A stretch of 64,000 nucleotides of DNA from Mycolicibacterium mengxianglii (GCF_015710575.1 NZ_CP065373.1:5270001-5334000), one strand, 5' to 3'. Counted from the first letter of the stretch, positions 30,801-41,008 are shown. Translations and numbers: made by a program. The notes: generated by a model from the sequence alone, not told the origin.

Positions 30801-31454
30801 GTGCCCGAGACGCCGCGACGCAGTTATGCCGGCCAATCGGCGGAGGAACGGCGCCGCCAGCGGCGTGCCCGTCTGCTCGATACCGCGCTGGACGTTCTGG
30901 CCGCCAACGAATGGCGTACCGCCACCGTGGACAAACTCTGCGCCACTGCCGGGCTCAACAAGCGCTACTTCTACGAGAGTTTCGACAACCTCGACGCCGT
31001 GGCCGCGGCGGCGGTTGACGACGTCGCCGCCGACTTACGCGCCGCAACGCTGGCCGCGCTGGCGGCGTCGGCGGACGAACCCGTCGAACGGCAGGCCCTG
31101 GCAACAGCCGGCGCCGTCGTCACGACCTTGTTGCGGGACGTGCGACGGGCGCAGGTGCTCCTGGGCGGCGTGGTGACCTCGCCTGCGCTGCACCAGCACC
31201 GGGCCACCGTGATCCGCGGCCTGACCAGCGTCTTGGTGGCACATGCGCGATCAGTCCACGGTGTCGCACTCGAAAAGGATCCGTTGGCCCAGGTGGGGCC
31301 GGCCTTCATCGTCGGCGGCACGGCGGACGCAATCCTCGAGTACATCAACGGCCGGGTGCGAGTCACCGCTGACGAGTTGGCGCAGGGCTTGGCGACGCTG
31401 TGGGTGATCGCCGGCAACGGCGCGGCAGAGGTGGCGCGCACCCGGAACCGCTAA
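30801..31454 (+). CDS. TetR-family regulator
   Basis: 217 residues from GTG 30801. N-terminal helix-turn-helix: ARLLDTALDVLAANEWRTATVDKLCATAGLNKRYFYESFDNLDAVAAAAV, a clean TetR DNA-binding domain. The C-terminal ligand domain is poorly conserved as usual. Divergent from the P450 with a 23-bp gap, so any operator must overlap both starts. A longer frame back to 30558 is antisense to the P450 and rejected. Confidence 0.88.
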   Translation: MPETPRRSYAGQSAEERRRQRRARLLDTALDVLAANEWRTATVDKLCATAGLNKRYFYESFDNLDAVAAAAVDDVAADLRAATLAALAASADEPVERQALATAGAVVTTLLRDVRRAQVLLGGVVTSPALHQHRATVIRGLTSVLVAHARSVHGVALEKDPLAQVGPAFIVGGTADAILEYINGRVRVTADELAQGLATLWVIAGNGAAEVARTRNR

Positions 31455-31586
31455 TGACACCGTTGTGATTCATCCCCAGTGTGGATAACTCCTGTGGATA
31501 ACTCCCCGGCAACTCGGCCTACGAGGCCTTGACCTCAAGTTGCGTTCAGGTTGCAGTCTGGGTTTCACGACACGAGGAGGAACCCG

Positions 31587-32231
31587 ATGCGGCGCATTCG
31601 CGACGACCTCTGGGAGACCAGCACCGACAGCCCGTTTCCCGGGCTGACCACCCACGCCTACCTGTGGACCGGTGGTCCGGACGGCAACGTCCTGTTTTAC
31701 TCCCCGGCCACCGACGCCGATTTCGACCGGCTCGACCACCTCGGCGGGGTGGGCCACCAGTATCTGTCGCACCGAGACGAGGCGGGCCCGATGCTCGCCC
31801 GGATTCAACAACGATTCGGTGCGACCCTGCACGCACCGGCACCGGAGTTGGCCGACATCGGCAAGCGCGCCCCGGTAGGGGTGCCGTTGAGCAACCGGCA
31901 CGTCGACGACAACGGCATCGAGGTGATCCCCACACCCGGGCACACCCCCGGCAGCACGAGCTATCTGGTCACCGCTGGTGACGGGACGCGCTTACTGTTC
32001 ACCGGCGACACGCTTTTCGAAGGCGACGACGGCAACTGGGCGACCGGTTACCTTCCGCCGATGAGTGATGCCGCCACGCTGGCCGAGAGCCTGCAGGTGC
32101 TGCGCACACTGACCCCGGACGTGGTGATCTCCAGTGCGTTCCCCAGTGACAGCGCAGTCCACGTCCTGGGCACCCAACGATGGTCCGATCACGTCGACGG
32201 AGCGCTGCAACGACTTCGCGCGGAGGTCTGA
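31587..32231 (+). CDS. MBL-fold metallo-hydrolase with degenerate metal motif
   Basis: 214 residues from ATG 31587, which has a perfect GAGGAGG about 7 bases upstream. The fold is seen in IEVIPTPGHTPGSTSYLVT and LLFTGDTLFEGDD. The usual HxHxDH motif is replaced by LSHRDEAGPM, so one or two metal ligands are missing and a classical binuclear centre is doubtful. It may bind one metal or have lost hydrolase activity. No operon partner on either side. Confidence 0.8.
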   Translation: MRRIRDDLWETSTDSPFPGLTTHAYLWTGGPDGNVLFYSPATDADFDRLDHLGGVGHQYLSHRDEAGPMLARIQQRFGATLHAPAPELADIGKRAPVGVPLSNRHVDDNGIEVIPTPGHTPGSTSYLVTAGDGTRLLFTGDTLFEGDDGNWATGYLPPMSDAATLAESLQVLRTLTPDVVISSAFPSDSAVHVLGTQRWSDHVDGALQRLRAEV

Positions 32232-32287
32232 AAAGCGGTCACCAAATGTGCGGCGACAATAATCACGACCGGGATTGGCCAACAGTG

Positions 32288-32336
32288 CAGATGCTGCCAA
32301 CTGCCCATCAATTACTGCCGCGGGAAATTAAACCGC
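32288..32336 (+). promoter_or_regulatory. Conserved upstream element B (shared with 24895-24942)
   Basis: Begins CAGATGCTGCCA, includes ATCAATTACTGCC and GGAAATTAAACCGC, and ends 124 bp before the ATG at 32460. About 40 of 49 positions agree with element A. See element A for interpretation. The remaining leader to 32459 shows no gene. Confidence 0.65.
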
Positions 32337-32459
32337 GGGTGCCGCAGTTTAACTCTCGTGGATCAAAACTGGATCAGCTCCAGAATCGATCTCAGAGTTC
32401 GAACCGCGGTTCGCCGTCGCGATTCGAGCGCCGAAGACGAAGAAGGAAAGAAGACGCTC

Positions 32460-32771
32460 ATGAAGAAGTTCGGTTTCACCTCGCTGGGCGTAACAGCCTT
32501 GACCGCCGGGTATTTGGGCGTCGTCGGGCTGGCCGCTCCCGCGATGGCCACCCCGAGCGCAGTCACCAACGCCCAGGACACCATCAACTCGCTGGAGGCC
32601 GAGGGGTATGACGTCATCGTCAATCGCTTGAGCACCACTCCGCTGGACCGGGCCAACGTCGTATCCGTCGGCCCCGGGCGGAGTGTCATCCACTCCGAGG
32701 CCAACGCGACAACCCACGCCGAGCTGTACGGGCCGGTCACCCGCAACACGGTCTACGTCAGCGTGAAGTAA
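32460..32771 (+). CDS. Small secreted mycobacterial protein, paralog B
   Basis: 103 residues from ATG 32460 with GGAAAG upstream. Signal peptide to about AAPAMATPS. Mature region NAQDTINSLEAEGYDVIVNRLSTTPLDRANVVSVGPG ... NTVYVSVK is the close relative of the 25069-25389 product. No cysteines in the mature part. An in-frame extension to 32358 is unlikely because it precedes the signal peptide. Ends at a strong terminator. Confidence 0.85.
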   Translation: MKKFGFTSLGVTALTAGYLGVVGLAAPAMATPSAVTNAQDTINSLEAEGYDVIVNRLSTTPLDRANVVSVGPGRSVIHSEANATTHAELYGPVTRNTVYVSVK

Positions 32772-32782
32772 CACACCGACTC

Positions 32783-32815
32783 AGGGGGGCTCCCGGCAAG
32801 GAGCCCCCCTTTTTT
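32783..32815 (+). terminator. Intrinsic terminator of secreted-protein gene B
   Basis: Perfect 10-bp stem AGGGGGGCTC / GAGCCCCCCT around an 8-base loop (32793-32800), followed directly by a run of T (32810-32815). Confidence 0.9.
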
Positions 32816-32861
32816 GTGCTGCCGGCGGTTACACCCGAGCTGCCCCGGGCATTCGGCCCAG

Positions 32862-33230
32862 ATGTCTGTGACTGCGTTTCAAGACCTACCGCTTGCCGAC
32901 CGGGACCGCGAATGGGATGGCGGCGCCGCCGAGAAGCGCGTCCGCGAGTGGGCGGACGCACAGGACGAGCCCAACACCGAGTACCGCGACGCGCACGTCT
33001 GGTACGACAAGGACAAGAAGGACAACTTCACCGCCTACAAGCTGCTGATCGCCGACGTGATCGCCGGCAAGCTGACCGCGGTACCGCGCGCTGTGATGGC
33101 GGCCGGAGCGATCATGCAGGGCTCCCGCGGCGGCATCGACCTGCCCCACGACGACATCGACCGGGTGAAGAGCCACCTGGCCAAGTACTACAAGAAGATG
33201 GGTGACGAGCCGCCCTGGGACCGCGACTGA
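32862..33230 (+). CDS. Orphan phage prohead-protease-associated-like domain protein
   Basis: 122 residues from ATG 32862. The pattern AEKRVREWADAQDEP, AHVWYDKDKKDNFTAYKLLIADVIAGKLTAVPRAVMAAGAIMQGSRGGIDLPHDDIDRVKSHLAKYYKKM is the one seen in phage capsid-maturation proteins next to the HK97-type protease. No other phage gene is nearby, so this is a stand-alone copy, which occurs in actinobacteria. Its cellular role is not known. Identity is from memory of the family pattern. Confidence 0.65.
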   Translation: MSVTAFQDLPLADRDREWDGGAAEKRVREWADAQDEPNTEYRDAHVWYDKDKKDNFTAYKLLIADVIAGKLTAVPRAVMAAGAIMQGSRGGIDLPHDDIDRVKSHLAKYYKKMGDEPPWDRD

Positions 33231-33254
33231 TCCGGGTCCGGTTACATTGCGGGC

Positions 33255-34136
33255 ATGACCCGCCCCTCGAGCGCGGGCCGGTTCGCGCCGAGCCCGTCGG
33301 CTGATCTGCACATCGGCAACCTGCGCACCGCGATACTCGCCTGGCTGTTCGCCCGCTCGACGCGGCGGCGCTTCCTGGTGCGGGTAGAGGATCTCGACGA
33401 CCGCACTTTTCCCGACATCGCCGCCCGCCAGGTGGCCGACCTCGCGGCGATCGGTGTGACCTCAGACGAGCCGCCCGAGTACCAGACTGCGCACACCGCC
33501 CGGTACGACGCGGTGATCGACGAGCTGACCGCCCGCGGCCTGGTCTACGAATGCTATTGCAGCAGAAAGGATATCCTGCAGGCCCCGCGCGCCCCACATG
33601 CCCCGGAGGGCGCTTATCCGGGCACGTGCCGGGACTTGACCGATACCCAACGCGCCGAGCGACGCGCCGGTGGCCGGCCACCTGCGCTACGCCTGCGGTC
33701 GGACACCTTCCGGTACACGGTGACCGACATACTCCACGGCGACTACACCGGTGTGGTCGATGACCTGGTGCTGCGCCGCGGCGACGGCATACCCGCCTAC
33801 AACCTGGCCGTGGTGGTCGACGACGCCGCACAGGGCGTCGACCAGGTGGTTCGGGGTGACGATCTACTACCGTCGTCACCGCGACAGGCGTACCTCGGCG
33901 CCCTGCTGGGATATCCGACGCCGATGTATGCGCATGTACCACTGGTGCTGAACGCTGACGGGAAACGACTGGCCAAACGGGACGGGGCGGTGACGCTGGC
34001 CGAGATCGGCGTCGAGAACGCACTGGCGCAGATTGCCGACTCGCTGGGCTTCACCGCCAGGACGCTGCCGGGCATGCTCGACGACTTCGATCCGGCACGA
34101 CTGCCCCGCGACCCGTGGGTATATCGGCCCGGATGA
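33255..34136 (+). CDS. gluQRS: Glutamyl-Q tRNA(Asp) synthetase
   Basis: 293 residues. Class I synthetase core without anticodon-binding domain: HIGH-like [17 protein letters not shown]-like GKRLAKRDG, and zinc ligands in [10 protein letters not shown] ... YPGTC. It attaches glutamate to the cyclopentene ring of queuosine at position 34 of tRNA-Asp. The short length (293) and missing anticodon domain separate it from GltX. The queuine transferase Tgt is at 39146-40378. Confidence 0.92.
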   Translation: MTRPSSAGRFAPSPSADLHIGNLRTAILAWLFARSTRRRFLVRVEDLDDRTFPDIAARQVADLAAIGVTSDEPPEYQTAHTARYDAVIDELTARGLVYECYCSRKDILQAPRAPHAPEGAYPGTCRDLTDTQRAERRAGGRPPALRLRSDTFRYTVTDILHGDYTGVVDDLVLRRGDGIPAYNLAVVVDDAAQGVDQVVRGDDLLPSSPRQAYLGALLGYPTPMYAHVPLVLNADGKRLAKRDGAVTLAEIGVENALAQIADSLGFTARTLPGMLDDFDPARLPRDPWVYRPG

Positions 34137-34180
34137 GCAGAACCCTTCGCACCGGCCATCGGCATTGCTACCGTCCGGCG

Positions 34181-35671
34181 GTGACTTTCTACCTTCGACG
34201 GGTTCTGCTCGCGGTCGTGGTGCTCGCCGCGCTGCTGACAACAGCACTGACGGCGTGCGGGCCGACCGCCACCGACTCCGACGAACCGATCAAGGCGGCT
34301 GGGGTGCTGCGCGTGGGCACCGAAGGTGTGTACTCACCCTTCAGCTATCACGACGCCGCCACCGGCCAACTCGTCGGCTATGACGTTGACGTCGCGCGCG
34401 CCGTCGGGGACAAGCTGGGTGTCCCGGTCGAATTCGTGGAGACGCCCTGGGACTCCATCTTCGCCGCGCTGGAGGCCGACCGCTTCGACATCGTGGCCAA
34501 CGAGGTGACCATCAACCCCGAGCGCCAAGCGAAGTACGATCTGTCCCAACCGTATTCGGTGGGCGAGGGCGTGATTGTCACCCGCGCCGACGACGACTCG
34601 ATCACCTCACTGGCCGACGTCAAAGGCAAGGTCGCGGCCGAGAACGCCACCAGCAACTGGTCGAAGGTGGCCCGGGACGCCGGCGCCCGAGTCGAGACCG
34701 TGGAAGGTTTCACCCAGGCCATCACCCTGCTCAGCCAGGGTCGCGTGGACCTGGTTATCAACGACAGCATCGCCGTGTACGCCTACCTCGCCGAGACCGG
34801 TGACACCGCGGTCAAGATCGCCGCCAACGTCGGCGAGAAGAGTGAGCAGGGCTTCGCCGCCCGCAAGAACAGCGGCATGCTGCCCGAACTCAACGGCGCA
34901 CTCGACGAACTACGGGCAGACGGGACGCTGGCGTCGATCTCGGAGAAGTACCTCAAGGCCAATGCGACGGGCGCGCCGGCGCCTACCGACGCCGGTGCCG
35001 CGCAGCCACGTTCTACCTGGCAGCTGATCGGTGACAACCTCTGGCCGTTGGCCAAAGCCGCCATCACGATGACGATTCCGCTGACCATCATCAGCTTCGC
35101 CATCGGCTTGGTGATCGCGCTGGCGGTGGCGCTGGCCCGACTGTCGTCGAATCTCGCGCTGTCCAATATCGCCCGGTTCTACATCTCGGTCATCCGGGGC
35201 ACCCCGCTGCTGGTGCAGTTGTTCATCGTCTTCTTCGCGCTGCCCGAGTTCGGGGTGCGGATCGACCCGTTCCCGGCGGCGGTGATCGCGTTCTCGCTCA
35301 ACGTCGGCGGTTACGCCGCCGAGATCATCCGCTCGGCGATCCAGAGCATCCCCAAGGGACAGTGGGAAGCGGCCGAGACCATCGGCTTGAACTACACCGG
35401 CACACTGCGGCGCATCATCTTGCCGCAGGCCGCACGGGTGGCGGTGCCGCCGTTGTCGAACACCCTGATCTCCCTGGTGAAAGACACCTCGCTGGCCTCG
35501 ACCATCCTGGTCACCGAGCTGCTGCGCACCGCGCAGATCGCGGCGGCCCCGACCTTCGAGTTCTTCGCTCTCTACGGCACGGCTGCGGTGTACTACTGGG
35601 TGATCTGCCTGGTGTTGTCGTTCGGCCAGAGCCGCCTGGAACACCGACTGGAAAGGTATGTGGCCAGATGA
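34181..35671 (+). CDS. Amino-acid ABC transporter: fused substrate-binding lipoprotein and permease
   Basis: 496 residues from GTG 34181. The N-terminal signal peptide has a lipobox-like TALTAC, so Cys26 may be lipidated. The SBP_bac_3 domain spans about 40-265 (GVLRVGTEGVYSPFSYHD, YDVDVARAVGDKLG, FDIVANEVTINPERQ). The permease domain (about 290-496) has the EAA loop QWEAAETIGLNYTGTLRRIILPQA. Fusing the binding protein to the permease tethers it at the membrane. Likely specific for a polar amino acid such as cystine or glutamine; not decided. The stop overlaps the ATPase start by ATGA. Confidence 0.93.
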   Translation: MTFYLRRVLLAVVVLAALLTTALTACGPTATDSDEPIKAAGVLRVGTEGVYSPFSYHDAATGQLVGYDVDVARAVGDKLGVPVEFVETPWDSIFAALEADRFDIVANEVTINPERQAKYDLSQPYSVGEGVIVTRADDDSITSLADVKGKVAAENATSNWSKVARDAGARVETVEGFTQAITLLSQGRVDLVINDSIAVYAYLAETGDTAVKIAANVGEKSEQGFAARKNSGMLPELNGALDELRADGTLASISEKYLKANATGAPAPTDAGAAQPRSTWQLIGDNLWPLAKAAITMTIPLTIISFAIGLVIALAVALARLSSNLALSNIARFYISVIRGTPLLVQLFIVFFALPEFGVRIDPFPAAVIAFSLNVGGYAAEIIRSAIQSIPKGQWEAAETIGLNYTGTLRRIILPQAARVAVPPLSNTLISLVKDTSLASTILVTELLRTAQIAAAPTFEFFALYGTAAVYYWVICLVLSFGQSRLEHRLERYVAR

Positions 35672-36429
35672 CCGAACCGGAATATCGCGTCCGCGCCCAA
35701 GGGGTCGAGAAGGCGTTCGGGGACAACAAGGTCCTCAAGGGCGTCAGCTTCGAGGTCCCCAAGGGCAGCGCCACCACCATCATCGGCCCCTCCGGTTCCG
35801 GTAAGACGACATTGTTGCGGGCGCTGAACGCCTTGGACGTCCCGGACACCGGCGTCATCAGCGTGGGCGACGTGGAGATCGACTTCTCGAAGCCCGTCGC
35901 CAAGGAGCAACTGCGCAGGTACCGGGCTCAGAGTGGGTTCGTGTTCCAGTCGCACAACCTGTTTCCGCACAAGACGGTGCTGCAGAACATCACCGAAGGT
36001 CCGTTGGTGGTGCAGAAGCTACCCAAAGATCAGGTGGTGTCCGAGGCCGTCGAACTGTTGCGGCAGGTGGGACTGGCCGAGAAGCAGGACCAGTACCCCT
36101 ACCAACTCTCCGGTGGCCAACAGCAGCGGGTCGGTATCGCCAGAGCGTTGGCGCTCAAACCGAAGGTGGTGCTGTTCGACGAGCCGACCTCGGCACTGGA
36201 CCCCGAGCTCGTCGGCGAAGTGCTCTCGGTCATCCGAGATCTGGCCGTGGAGGGCTGGACCCTGGTGATCGTCACCCATGAGATCCAGTTCGCCCGACAG
36301 GTTTCGGACCAGGTGCTGTTCACCGACCGCGGGGTGATCCTGGAACAGGGCCCGCCCGCCGAGGTGATCGGCGAGCCCAAGGACGAGCGCACCCGGCAAT
36401 TCCTCCAGCGAATCCTCAATCCGCTGTAG
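35668..36429 (+). CDS. Amino-acid ABC transporter ATP-binding protein
   Basis: 253 residues. Walker A GPSGSGKT (40-47), Q-loop VFQSHNLFPH, signature LSGGQQQR (147-154), Walker B VVLFDEP (166-172), and switch His in IVTHEI. PAAT-type polar amino acid importer ATPase. ATG 35668 overlaps the permease stop. Followed by a nested inverted repeat rather than a classic terminator. Confidence 0.95.
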   Translation: MTEPEYRVRAQGVEKAFGDNKVLKGVSFEVPKGSATTIIGPSGSGKTTLLRALNALDVPDTGVISVGDVEIDFSKPVAKEQLRRYRAQSGFVFQSHNLFPHKTVLQNITEGPLVVQKLPKDQVVSEAVELLRQVGLAEKQDQYPYQLSGGQQQRVGIARALALKPKVVLFDEPTSALDPELVGEVLSVIRDLAVEGWTLVIVTHEIQFARQVSDQVLFTDRGVILEQGPPAEVIGEPKDERTRQFLQRILNPL

Positions 36430-36488
36430 CGAGCGTGCGTCGGGCACGGAATTCGGTCGGCGTGTCGGCTGGGGACACGCACGCTCGC
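36429..36488. repeat. Nested inverted repeat after ABC transporter
   Basis: The perfect 12-bp arms GCGAGCGTGCGT (36429-36440) and ACGCACGCTCGC (36477-36488) enclose 36 bases. That spacer and the right arm also form a smaller stem (GCGTGTC / GACACGC at 36460-36466 and 36474-36480). The pairs cannot both form. There is no T-run. It may be a Rho-independent-like stop variant of mycobacteria or a dispersed palindrome. Confidence 0.75.
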
Positions 36489-36514
36489 GGTGAGGACGAT
36501 GGAGGATGGCGGGC

Positions 36515-37888
36515 ATGGCAGAACCAGCGTGTATCCAGGCGGACGTGGTCATCGTCGGGGCCGGGCTGTCGGGAATGATCGCCGCACGGACCGTGCTCGC
36601 CGCGGGGTTGCGCCCCGTGGTGTTGGAAGCCGACGACCGCGTGGGCGGCCGCATCCTCACCGAAGAGATACTGCCCGGCGTGCCGGTCGAGATCGGTGCC
36701 CAATGGATCGGCGACACCCACGAGCGGATGTTCGCCCTGGCCGCCGAACTCGGCGTGGACACCTTCGAACAGTTCGACGAAGGTGAGACCTCCTATGAGC
36801 TGGGCGGCGCCGGGGTGTTGCGGGGGAACGAGTTTCACTCCCGGTACCACGACGAACTGGCCGAGCTCGAGCGAGTGCTGCGTCATCTCGACGAGCTGGC
36901 CACCGAGGTTCCCGTCGAGGCGCCGTGGCGGGCGCCCCGCGCAGCCGAATGGGACGCCATCACCGCGGGCACCTGGTATGACGATCAAGGGCTTTCGCCG
37001 ATTGCCCGCACGCTGCTGGAGATCTGTACCGTCGGGATCCTCGCGGTGCCCACCACCGAGGTGTCGTTTCTGCACCTGCTGTTCACCATCCAGACCTGCG
37101 GGGTCACCTCGGAACTGCTCGCCGAATCCGAAGGCGGCGCGCAGACCACCCGGTTCACCGGCGGCACCGGTGAGATTCCGCGCCGGCTCGCCGCGTTGAT
37201 CGCCGAGTACATCGTGCTCAACGTGCCGGTGCAACTGATCGAGCACGGCGTCGACCGGGTGGCCGTGCACTCCCGCGGTGGGCTGGTGGCCACCGGACGG
37301 CGGGTCATCGTCGCGGTCTCCCCCGCCCTGGCCGGCCGGATCATGTACGACCCGCCGCTGCCCGGGGTCCGCGATCAGCTCACCCAGCGCTCGCCCAACG
37401 GGACTGCGATGAAAGCGTTCTTCGTCTACGACCAACCTTTCTGGCGCGCAGATGGATTCAACGGCCAGTTGATTTCCGACATCGGCCCGGCCCGGATGTC
37501 CAACGACGCCTGCATACCCGGCGATGACCACGGGTTGATCCTGCTGTTCCTCGAAGGCGACCAGGCCCGCACTTACGGACGGCTGCCGCAGCCACAACGC
37601 CAGGAGCTGCTCACCGCAGAGCTGGTCCGCCATTACGGCCCCGCGGCGGCGCAGCCGCTGGCCTACGTCGACGGAGAATGGTCGGAACGGGAATGGACCC
37701 GCGGCTGCTACAACGCCAATCTCGGCCCCCACGTGTGGACCAACTACGGATCGGCACTCGCCGCGCCGATCGGTGCGATCCACTGGGCCTCCACCGACAC
37801 CGCAACATTCTGGAGCGCCTACATGGAGGGCGCGGTCGACGCCGGTGAGCGGGCCGCGCGTGAAGTGATCGACGCGCTGAGCTCCTAG
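36515..37888 (+). CDS. Flavin monoamine oxidase-like protein
   Basis: 457 residues from ATG 36515, preceded by GGAGG at 9 bases; ATG 36506 has the same RBS at zero spacing and is less likely. FAD domain: VVIVGAGLSGMIAARTVLAAG and VVLEADDRVGGRI. C-terminal IHWASTDTATFWSAYMEGAVDAGERAA is the usual MAO FAD contact. It oxidises an amine to aldehyde with release of ammonia and peroxide. The gene end overlaps the end of the convergent P450 by 4 bp. Confidence 0.92.
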   Translation: MAEPACIQADVVIVGAGLSGMIAARTVLAAGLRPVVLEADDRVGGRILTEEILPGVPVEIGAQWIGDTHERMFALAAELGVDTFEQFDEGETSYELGGAGVLRGNEFHSRYHDELAELERVLRHLDELATEVPVEAPWRAPRAAEWDAITAGTWYDDQGLSPIARTLLEICTVGILAVPTTEVSFLHLLFTIQTCGVTSELLAESEGGAQTTRFTGGTGEIPRRLAALIAEYIVLNVPVQLIEHGVDRVAVHSRGGLVATGRRVIVAVSPALAGRIMYDPPLPGVRDQLTQRSPNGTAMKAFFVYDQPFWRADGFNGQLISDIGPARMSNDACIPGDDHGLILLFLEGDQARTYGRLPQPQRQELLTAELVRHYGPAAAQPLAYVDGEWSEREWTRGCYNANLGPHVWTNYGSALAAPIGAIHWASTDTATFWSAYMEGAVDAGERAAREVIDALSS

Positions 37889-39111
37889 ACCAGCACCGTC
37901 TGGCTGGCCAGGCCGCGCAGGGTGAGATTCGGCTTGTACTGAGCCGGCCCCGCCAGGCGGGCCTTCGGGAAGCGCTCCGTCACCATCGTCAACGCCAGCT
38001 GGGCCTCCATCCTGGCCAGCGGTGCCCCCAGGCAGAAGTGCGGCCCGTGCCCGAACGCGAGGTGTTTGATCGCCCCACGGTCCGGATCGAACACCTCAGC
38101 ATCGACGTACATCGCTGGATCCCGTTGTGCCGCAGCGGTAAGCAACATCGCCGTGTCCCCTTTGGGAACGGTCACGCCATTGATTTCCAGATCCTCGGCG
38201 GCGATACGGGCCACCAACTGCACCGGAGGGTCGTGCCGCAGCGTCTCCTCGATGATCGCCGGCGCGCGGGTGGGGTCACCGGCGAGTGCGGCCCAGTGCC
38301 GCGGTTCACGCAGCATCGCCAGCGCGGCGTTGGCGATGAGGTTCACGGTGGTCTCATGCCCGGCAACCAACAGCAGGTTGCAGGTCGCGACGATCTCGTC
38401 CTCGGTGAGCTGGTCGCCGTCTTCCTCGGCGCCGATCAGCCGCGACATCAGATCCTCCCCCGGCTGGGCCCGGCGGCGCGCGACCAGGTCACGCAGGTAC
38501 TGCCGCAGCCACAGCCCCGCTTCCATCCGCTCGTCGAAGTCGTCGGGGATATCGCCGGTGAAGGTGATGAACGGATCCAGCGAGCGCGCCGAAAGCGCTG
38601 AGGCGTGGGAGAATTCGGGTTCATCTTCCAGCGGGACGCCGAGCAGCCGACAGATCACCGCCACCGGCAGCGGATAGGCAAGATCTTCGATCAGGTCGAA
38701 ATGCCCCTTGGCGGCCGCTTTATCGAGCAGAGCGTCGACCAGCCCGGCGATGTCCGGCTGCAGCGCCTTGACCACTTTCGGCGTGAACGCCTGCTGGGCC
38801 AGTTTGCGCAGCCGGGTGTGATCAGGCGGATCCAGGAACAGGAATCCGGGTGTGCCGAGCGGTCGTGCGGGCTCACCCTCGGCGATGGCGCGCTGGGCGA
38901 CGGTCGACTTGAGACGGTCGCTGGCCGAATCCGGGTGGCGCAGCACGTCATAACAGTCGGCGTAGCGGGAGAACACCGCGAGGTTGATATCGGGCAACAA
39001 CATCGGGCCGCGGTCCCGGATCTCTCCATACAGCGGATACGGGTCGGCCCGGTTCCCCGAGTCGAGAAGCCGCAGCAGCAGTTCCTGGGATTCGGCGAGC
39101 GCTCCGGTCAT
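37885..39111 (-). CDS. Cytochrome P450 (bacterial soluble type)
   Basis: 408 residues from ATG 39111. I-helix LLVAGHETTVNLIANAAL, ExxR IIEETLRHDPPVQL, FDPDRGAIKHLAFGHGPHFCLGAPLAR with heme Cys360. Length and motifs match typical soluble mycobacterial P450s. It needs a ferredoxin, not found adjacent. A frame upstream to 39357 crosses into tgt and is not coding. Confidence 0.95.
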   Translation of the reverse strand: MTGALAESQELLLRLLDSGNRADPYPLYGEIRDRGPMLLPDINLAVFSRYADCYDVLRHPDSASDRLKSTVAQRAIAEGEPARPLGTPGFLFLDPPDHTRLRKLAQQAFTPKVVKALQPDIAGLVDALLDKAAAKGHFDLIEDLAYPLPVAVICRLLGVPLEDEPEFSHASALSARSLDPFITFTGDIPDDFDERMEAGLWLRQYLRDLVARRRAQPGEDLMSRLIGAEEDGDQLTEDEIVATCNLLLVAGHETTVNLIANAALAMLREPRHWAALAGDPTRAPAIIEETLRHDPPVQLVARIAAEDLEINGVTVPKGDTAMLLTAAAQRDPAMYVDAEVFDPDRGAIKHLAFGHGPHFCLGAPLARMEAQLALTMVTERFPKARLAGPAQYKPNLTLRGLASQTVLV

Positions 39112-39145
39112 GTTGTCATTGTGCACAGGTCGCAGAAGGCGCTGG

Positions 39146-40387
<1,242 letters not shown>

Positions 40388-40453
40388 TCAACACTGAACG
40401 CTCAGAGGAGACGAACTGCGGACTTCGGCGCAGCACCTCGATACATTCTTCCG

Positions 40454-40897
40454 GTGAACAACGGCGTATGTGCGGTGACGTTGGCCGGATTGCTACTGAC
40501 GACCACGGCGGCCTGCTCGTCGGGTCCCGACCAGGGGCCGCCCGCGCCCGGTGCCCTGACCCCCGGAACGGCCGCCATCACCATCAACGACCGGGATCTG
40601 GGCACCATCACCTCGGTGGGATGCACCTCGGCGGGCCCGCTGACCACCATCACCACGGGCAATGAGAACTCCGGCAGCACCGCGGTGGTCTCCAACGCCG
40701 ACGGCCTGTCCGCACAGTCGGTGTACATCCGGGACCTCGGCGGTTTCACCGGCAGCTACAACTCCGATCTCGACGGCACCGCCGAGGTGACGATGACGGG
40801 AAACACCTTTGTGATCACCGGCAGCGCCGACGGGTTCGACACCGAAAGGCCCAGCTTCCGCACCGCAGGCTCGTTCGAGATCAAGGTCGCCTGCTGA
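40454..40897 (+). CDS. LpqH-family lipoprotein (19-kDa antigen type), copy 1
   Basis: 147 residues from GTG 40454. Signal peptide with lipobox TTAAC, Cys21 lipidated. Mature part AAITINDRDLGTITSVGCTSAGPLTTITTGN ... GTAEVTMTGNTFVITGSADGFDTERPSFRTAGSFEIKVAC follows the LpqH beta-rich pattern with a conserved Cys pair. Cell-envelope lipoproteins; LpqH itself is a TLR2 ligand. A second copy follows at 41009. Confidence 0.88.
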   Translation: MNNGVCAVTLAGLLLTTTAACSSGPDQGPPAPGALTPGTAAITINDRDLGTITSVGCTSAGPLTTITTGNENSGSTAVVSNADGLSAQSVYIRDLGGFTGSYNSDLDGTAEVTMTGNTFVITGSADGFDTERPSFRTAGSFEIKVAC

Positions 40898-41008
40898 CCG
40901 CGTGAAACCGCCGCATTTTGGGCAATCTCCGTTTCGGGAATCAGCGGCGAACCATACTGCTGTGAGGTCCGTCACTGTCGATGGGTCACAACACGAAGGA
41001 GAACACTG

